Shown here one piece after another: positions 57,584 to 64,000 of a stretch of 64,000 bases of DNA. Source of the stretch: Allolobophora icterica (taxonomy: Eukaryota > Annelida > Clitellata > Crassiclitellata > Lumbricidae); NCBI GenBank assembly GCA_963556255.1, contig OY744611.1, forward strand, positions 2,219,030 to 2,283,029, written 5' to 3'. A model generated the notes under the pieces. It was not told the origin of the DNA. It searched no databases and saw only the letters and a list, made by a program, of their open reading frames with translations. Within the stretch, counting starts at the first letter, position 1. Each line of letters opens with the position of its first letter. A program made the translations under genes and the position numbers.

Positions 57584-58530
57584 TTGATTATGTTACAGGT
57601 GGCTTGCTTTCAAACTTTACAGCTTAAAGTTTGTTTGTTACTTAACTATGCTGCAACACAGATGTAAATAAAATCATAGAACTCTATGATAAAAGTTACA
57701 ACAGTCTTTTCAATCAGTAATTATACTAATTAAAGAACTAACCTTTACATTCAATCATAAATTGACTTACAGATAGTACATTCCTCAGAAAAGCCTAAAA
57801 GGAGTTCCATATACTGTAGTTCACATGAGGACTTTATTGAGAAAAGCTTCACAATAGTGCAAGCCGTGGCAGTTCAATAATTTTGCAAAGACCCTGTGTC
57901 ATGCTGTTGGTCGTGCTGCCTGTATCAATATGCCTATCAAATGCTACTGACAACATTTTTTTTATAATAACCAAAAAATAACTAGGCCAATTTCATATTT
58001 GAGAACTGGTTAGACATTATGAGAAAAGACTTAGATGTAGTGATGTGAAGTGATTTTTCACCAGTAAAACCCTGAATCAAGCATTAGACCCTTCAGGTTT
58101 GTCCTTTTCACAAGAGTAGCATGTAAGATTCAGGGGTACAAATTCCAATCTCTGTAATCCTCTTTTTGGTGATTCAATAAACGAGTCAATCACCCATTTG
58201 CCAGATAGCACCAAAGTCGACCAAATAAATGTACAAAAATATTTGACCATTTCCATCACTTAGATCATGCTTCACCATTTCTTTAATGGCTAAACAGACT
58301 TTTCAAAACATAACCAAGACACTACACTGACAATTCATTTGTACCATTTTCCCCCCATATTTTAATTTTTAGACTGGTAAACAACCTGAAATTGGCTAAA
58401 AACACCTTTTGGCAACATGAGCAACCAAGATATTCCATGATTTAAAGCACGTTTTACCATGTTTTTACCATATTTTACCATTCCAACTGGTAAAAAATCG
58501 CGATTTTTACTGCAAAAACATTTTACCCAT
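57584..58530. other. Spacer between satellite arrays, AT-rich
   Basis: No exon. TTTTACCA words are repeated in 58390-58530, and a related TTTTTCACCAGTAAAACCC lies near 58050 in inverse orientation, suggesting an old foldback. Confidence 0.35.
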
Positions 58531-58531
58531 A

Positions 58532-59075
58532 CATTTGGACTACTGCAGTGCCATATATGATGGACTCCCGGCCTGCCGGATTGAGTCCCTGAACAGAATC
58601 CTGCGTACTGCTGCCCGCCTTGTAGGCCGCATCCCCAAGTTTGGCAGAGTGTCTGCGTATATGAGGGATGTCCTCCACTGGCTCCCCTACCCACAGCGCA
58701 TCACTTACCGAATCTCTGCCTTGGTCCGGCGGTGCTTTGAAGGTTTGGCCCCTCCATACCTGCGGGAGCTCTGCTGTCCCACCTCATGCTCGCAGCGCCG
58801 TTCCTCTCTCCGCTCAGCTGCGCAGGCTGAACTTGTTGTTCCCCGCGTGCGGACAACCATACGGCAGCGCCGTGCCTTCTCTGTGGCTGCCCCCATGACC
58901 TGGAATGGGCTTCCTACCAAGCTCCGTCAATTACCGATTGGTCATTTCACCCTGTTTCTTACTGTCCTCAAAACTGCGTTATTTGACCGTGGTTGGGCTG
59001 GGAGTGCTCCTGAGTAGGCAATCTTGAAGGGGCGCTATATAAAACTACTTTAATAATAATAATAATAATAATTTA
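58532..59075 (+). mobile_element. L2-type LINE 3' end, best-preserved copy
   Basis: One open frame to a stop at 59017: MDYCSAIYDGLPACRIESLN, RTAARLVGRIPKFGRVSAYM, RDVLHWLPYPQRITYRISAL, FSVAAPMTWNGLPTKLRQLP, FDRGWAGSAPE. The tail CTTGAAGGGGCGCTATATAA ends in (AAT)n. Its 3' tip is shared with the SINEs and other tails here. Confidence 0.93.
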
Positions 59076-59996
59076 CAACACTACTTAGATGTCCATGATC
59101 TGACTGGGGTCTTGTCTGGACAATATTGTGTTGACATTTGAAGCAATTGCTTTCATTACATGTAGCTAATGGAGAGCAACAGTGGGTTTTAAAATTCAGG
59201 AGGGAGAGTGAGAGGCAAGAGGAAGGGAGAGTGACTAGACCAACAGGTAACTAGACCAACAGGATTTTCAGAGAAGGGACATTTGGAAAACTAGCATGCA
59301 GATGCTGTGTTTAGGAGAGGCTAGTCTTCTCAGAGAACATTCAGCCATGCAACTAACATACAGATATGTAATTACACTTACTCGTGGTCCACCTCCATAG
59401 TCTAAGCATTGAATTTGCTGATGCACATTACCCTGCTGAATGTAATGTAGAAAAGCTGCTTTGGTTCTTGCGTGCAATGAAGCCATTGGAGAAAATCACT
59501 TTCAACCAGAATATGGAGACTAGTCAGATCGGACTACATATCCCAGTTATACATGAAAAAATTACCAAAGATGCACACTGAAAATAATTAATAATGCCTA
59601 TGTTTGCAGTAAAATCATCATATTCGTTTTTATTATTGATCATAATTATACTGGTTGACACACCGCAACCGTGTACGATAGAACAGGTTGAACACTAGCC
59701 TGGAGAAAATAATAAAAATGTAAGAAAAAACCTATAAAATGTGCATGCTATGCATACTGTAAAGAATTTAAAATCTCGTGTGAAAATATACTGTGGGAAG
59801 GATATGCTTAGGTCTATAAACTATACAATATTAAAAACACTTCTAAATTGAATCGATTTTAAGTGTGTTATGTTGCAAAAGGCACATTAAACTGACCTAA
59901 AAATCTAGCAAAATACAATATTAATGAAATATATGACAATTACGGTACCGTGCTGATTTTTTACTTAATTTCTTTAATCTTGTGCAAAATTTGTAA
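59076..59996. other. Spacer with one weak coding candidate
   Basis: 59372-59581 (plus) reads LVVHLHSLSIEFADAHYPAE, CNVEKLLWFLRAMKPLEKIT to a stop. The Leu spacing resembles a leucine-rich repeat, but no splice sites support it. The rest is AT-rich and featureless. Confidence 0.25.
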
Positions 59997-60020
59997 TCTA
60001 TATATATATAAAGGACAAAC

Positions 60021-60021
<1 letters not shown>

Positions 60022-60090
<69 letters not shown>
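60022..60090. repeat. (CTGT)n microsatellite
   Basis: About 17 tetranucleotide units inside the Helitron. Confidence 0.97.
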
Positions 60091-60414
60091 ACAGATCTTT
60101 GACCGGAATGCATTTCTACAGTTTTCGACCTTTTCACTCGAAACCTCACTACTGTCTCGGGGTGGGCATTACAAGCCAGTGTGAGGTTTAGATTTCCCCG
60201 TTTTCACCGCTACCATGGTCTCCCGGCCAAAAAACCTACCCTCGCCATGCATTTTTACCTCATAACAGAACCTTAGACTAAACCTATTTTCACTCGCCAG
60301 ATGGAGCTGACGGGTTAAGCAGCTACAGTACGGATTCGCTAGAGGGATTGAAACTTTGACAATGGTGATGATGCAGCTACAGTACGGATTCGCTAGAGGG
60401 ATTCAAACTTTGAT

Positions 60415-60620
60415 AGTGGTGGTGGTGGTGATGGTGGTGGGTGGTGGTAGTGGTGGGGGTGGTGGTGGGTGGTGGTGGTGGTGGTGGGTTGTGGGTGGTG
60501 GTGGGTAGTGGGTGGTGGTGGGTAGTGGGTGGTGGTGGGTGTTGGTGGGTGGTGGTGGGTGGTGGTGGTGGTGGTGGTGGTGGTGGTGGTGGTGGTGGTG
60601 GTGGTGGTGGTGGTGGTGTG
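60415..60620. repeat. (GGT)n microsatellite
   Basis: GGT units with GGGT and AGT interruptions; gives spurious poly-His/poly-Gly/poly-Val frames. Confidence 0.97.
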
Positions 60621-60734
60621 GATTGAAACTTATAACCCCGGGCAACGCCGAGTAAACCAGCTAGTGCATAAATGAATAAAAGAAGTAAAGTTTACCAAAT
60701 ATGATAGCTTCACTGATGCAAAAAATTCCTCATA

Positions 60735-63700
60735 TTTGGGCATTTATATGACCCACTTACCCACATAATGAAATCAGTTTGAGATTATTTTCTGGTTCCC
60801 TAGGTGGATAACTCATGATAGGAAGAGAAAATTTCTAAGTCGAACACGCTATGAGACACTTATAGTGAGAAAATGTGTGGAAATGGCTTTTCCCCGTGTT
60901 TAGGCCTAAATCTGACCCACTTGCCCACATGGTAAAATCAGTTTGAAATTATTTTCTGGTTTCCTAGGTGGATAACTCATGATAGGAAGAGAAAAATTCT
61001 AAGTCGAACATGCTATGAGACACTTATAGTGAGAAAGTGTGTGAAAATGGCTTTCCCCGTGTTTAGGCCTAAATCTGACCCACTTACCCACATGATAAAA
61101 TCAGTTTTAAATTATTTTCTGGTTTCCTAGGTGGATAACTCATGATAGTAATAGTGAAAGTCATAGAAGCACATGTTATGAGATACTTACAGTGAGCAAA
61201 TGTGCGAAAATGGCTTTTCCCCGTGTTTAGGCCTAAATCTGACCCATTTACCCACATGGTAAAATCAGTTTTAAATTATTTTCTGGTTCCCTAGGTGGAT
61301 AACTCATGATAGGAAGAGAAAAACTCTTAAGTTAAACATGCAATGAGACACTTAGTGAGAAAATATGTGAAAATGGCTTTTCCCCGTGTTTAGGCCTAAA
61401 TCTGACCCACTTACCCACATAATGAAATCAGTTTGAGATTATTTTCTGGTTCCCTAGGTGGATAACTCATGACAGGAAGAGAAAAATTCTAAGTCGAACA
61501 TGTTAAGAGACACTTATAGTGAGAAAATATGTGAAAATGGCTTTTCCCCGTGTTTAGGCCTAAATCTGACCCACTTACCCATATGGTAAAATCAGTTTGA
61601 GATTATTTTCTGGTTCCCTTGGTGGATAACTCATGATAGGAAGAGAAAATTTCTAAGTCGAACATGCTATGAGACACTTATAGTGAGAAAATGTGTGAAA
61701 ATGGCTTTTCCCCGTGTTTAGGCCTAAATCTGACCCACTTGCCCACATGGTAAAATCAGTTTGAAATTATTTTCTGGTTCCCTATGTGGATAACTCATGA
61801 TAGGAGGAGAAAATTTCTAAGTCGAACATGCTATGAGACACTTACAGTGAGAAAATATGTGAAAATGGCTTTTCCCCGTGTTTAGGCCTAAATCTGACCC
61901 ACTTACCCACATAATGAAATCAGTTTGAGATTATTTTCTGGTTCCCTAGGTGGATAACTCATGACAGGAAGAGAAAAATTCTAAGTCGAACATGTTAAGA
62001 GACACTTATAGTGAGAAAATATGTGAAAATGGCTTTTCCCCGTGTTTAGGCCTAAATCTGACCCACTTACCCATATGGTAAAATCAGTTTGAGATTATTT
62101 TCTGGTTCCCTTGGTGGATAACTCATGATAGGAAGAGAAAATTTCTAAGTCGAACATGCTATGAGACACTTATAGTGAGAAAATGTGTGAAAATGGCTTT
62201 TCCCCGTGTTTAGGCCTAAATCTGACCCACTTGCCCACATGGTAAAATCAGTTTGAAATTATTTTCTGGTTCCCTATGTGGATAACTCATGATAGGAGGA
62301 GAAAATTTCTAAGTCGAACATGCTATGAGACACTTACAGTGAGAAAATATGTGAAAATGGCTTTTCCCCGTGTTTAGGCCTAAATCTGACCCACTTACCC
62401 ACATAATGAAATCAGTTTGAGATTATTTTCTGGTTCCCTAGGTGGATAACTCATGACAGGAAGAGAAAAATTCTAAGTCGAACATGTTAAGAGACACTTA
62501 TAGTGAGAAAATATGTGAAAATGGCTTTTCCCCGTGTTTAGGCCTAAATCTGACCCACTTACCCATATGGTAAAATCAGTTTGAGATTATTTTCTGGTTC
62601 CCTAGGTGGATAACTCATGATAGGAAGAGAAAATTTCTAAGTCGAACATGCTATGAGACACTTATAGTGAGAAAATGTGTGAAAATGCCTTTCCCCGTGT
62701 TTAGGCCTAAATCTGACCCACTTAAAATCAGTTTTAAATTATTTTCTGGTTCCCTAGGTGGATAACTCATGATAGGAAGAGAAAAACTCTTAAGTTAAAC
62801 ATGCAATGAGACACTTAGTGAGAAAATATGTGAAAATGGCTTTTCCCCGTGTTTAGGCCTAAATCTGACCCACTTACCCACTTAATGAAATCAGTTTGAG
62901 ATTATTTTCTGGTTCCCTAGGTGGATAACTCATGACAGGAAGAGAAAAATTCTAAGTCGAACATGTTAAGAGACACTTATAGTGAGAAAATATGTGAAAA
63001 TGGCTTTTCCCCGTGTTTAGGCCTAAATCTGACCCACTTACCCAAATGGTAAAATCAGTTTGAGATTATTTTCTGGTTCCATTGGTGGATAACTCATGAT
63101 AGGAAGAGAAAATTTCTAAGTCGAACATGCTATGAGACACTTATAGTGAGAAAATGTGTGAAAATGCCTTTCCCCGTGTTTAGGCCTAAATCTGACCCAC
63201 TTACCCACATGATAAAATCAGTTTTAAATTATTTTCTGGTTCCCTAGGTGGATAACTCATGATAGGAAGAGAAAAACTCTTAAGTTAAACATGCAATGAG
63301 ACACTTACAGTGAGAAAATATGTGAAAATGGCTTTTCCCCGTGTTTAGGCCTAAATCTGACCCACTTACCCACATAATGAAATCAGTGTGAAATTATTTT
63401 CTGGTTTCCTAGGTGGATAACTCATGACAGGAAGAGAAAAATTCTAAGTCGAACATGTTAAGAGACACTTATAGTAAGAAAATATGTGAAAATGGCTTTT
63501 CTCCGTGTTTAGGCCTAAATCTGACCCACTTACCCACATAATGAAATCAGTTTGAGATTATTTTCTGGTTCCCTAGGTGGATAACTCATGATAGGAAGAG
63601 AAAAATTCTAAGTCGAACATGCTATGAGACACTTATAGTGAGAAAATGTGTGAAAATGGCTTTTCTCCGTGTTTAGGCCTAAATCTGACCCACTTGCCCA

Positions 63701-64000
63701 CATGGTAAAATCAGTTTGAAATTATTTTCTGGTTCCCTAGGTGGATAACTCATGATAGGAAAAGAAAATTTCTAAGTCGAACATGCTATGAGACACTTAT
63801 AGTGAAAAAATGTGTGAAAATGGCTTTATCCCGTGTTTAGGCCTAAATATGACCCACTTACCCACATGGTAAAATCAGTTTGAGATTATTTTCTGGTTCC
63901 CTAGGTGGATAACTCATGATAGGAAGAAAAAAGTTCTAAGTCGAACATGTTATGAGACACTTACAGTGAGAAAATGTGTGAAAATGGCTTTTCCCCGTGT
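60735..64000 (-). repeat. 164-bp satellite, array 2 (about 20 monomers), runs off the right edge
   Basis: Same monomer as array 1 in reverse orientation (TTTAGGCCTAAATCTGACCC and CTAGGTGGATAACTCATGA in each unit). Monomer types recur every third unit between about 61420 and 62880. One monomer near 62720 has lost about 15 bases. Confidence 0.95.

Larger units (their letters stand above)
59997..60664 (+). mobile_element. Non-autonomous Helitron
   Basis: It begins A|TCTATATATATATAAAGG and ends CCCCGGGCAACGCCGAG ... AGCTAG|T: 5' TC, a 3' GC-rich hairpin about 10 bases before CTAG, inserted between A and T with no target duplication, all Helitron hallmarks. The interior has (CTGT)n (60022-60090), a 54-base direct repeat containing CAGCTACAGTACGGATTCGC (60320 and 60374), and (GGT)n (60415-60620). 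No Rep/helicase. Confidence 0.9.

Noticed and set aside
60403..60645. Histidine-rich protein on the minus strand
   Set aside because: Artefact of (GGT)n inside the Helitron.

Overview
The window looks like a repeat-rich metazoan genome, probably a marine invertebrate. It has spliced exons with GT/AG borders, long microsatellites, tRNA-derived SINEs, many 5'-truncated non-LTR retrotransposons, 8-bp-duplication DNA transposons, a Helitron and satellite DNA, and no bacterial-style gene packing. A Ty3/Gypsy element with integrase directly behind protease (the Gmr1-type order known from deuterostomes) and a 2A-like motif in a LINE suggest an invertebrate deuterostome (echinoderm, hemichordate or similar). 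That is inference; the species cannot be read from the sequence.

Layout. 1-3064: an intact two-exon gene for a Mutator-like transposase with a SWIM zinc finger, cut by the left edge. 5.2-9.7 kb: a decayed minus-strand Gmr1-like retrotransposon with a SINE in its gag. 12.9-14.0 kb: a 24-bp minisatellite split by a LINE tail. 14.47 kb: a single PH-domain exon (Phafin/PLEKHF-like). 15-25.2 kb: overlapping and nested LINE fragments, a second SINE, nested 8-bp-TSD MITEs and a LINE 5' end with a 2A-like peptide. 25.6-28 kb: microsatellites. 28.3-31.7 kb: an L2-type LINE split by a 3-kb insertion with GC-rich inverted ends. 32.2-34.0 kb: a piggyBac relic. 34.4-37.3 kb: a DNA transposon carrying another inside it.

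37.6-48.7 kb holds the most gene-like host sequence: an F-box-like exon, a CARD exon, an exon of unknown fold, and a six-bladed-propeller-like region with a one-base frameshift. Reading frames at the predicted splice sites fit phase-1 junctions between several of these exons, so they may be parts of one CARD/beta-propeller gene, broken up by transposons.

49.1-53.4 kb is a three-level nest (DNA transposon > LINE > DNA transposon) with an exact 8-bp target duplication at both transposon levels. 53.9-55.5 kb has minisatellites in opposite orientation around a LINE piece. From 56.5 kb to the end, two arrays of one 164-bp satellite lie in opposite orientation around a 3-kb spacer that holds an L2 3' end and a complete non-autonomous Helitron (A|TC...CTAG|T). 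The larger array shows a three-monomer higher-order repeat.

Most open reading frames are remnants of reverse transcriptases or reads through simple repeats. The ones I regard as real coding sequence are the MULE gene, the PH exon, the F-box-like exon, the CARD exon, the exon after it and the propeller region.
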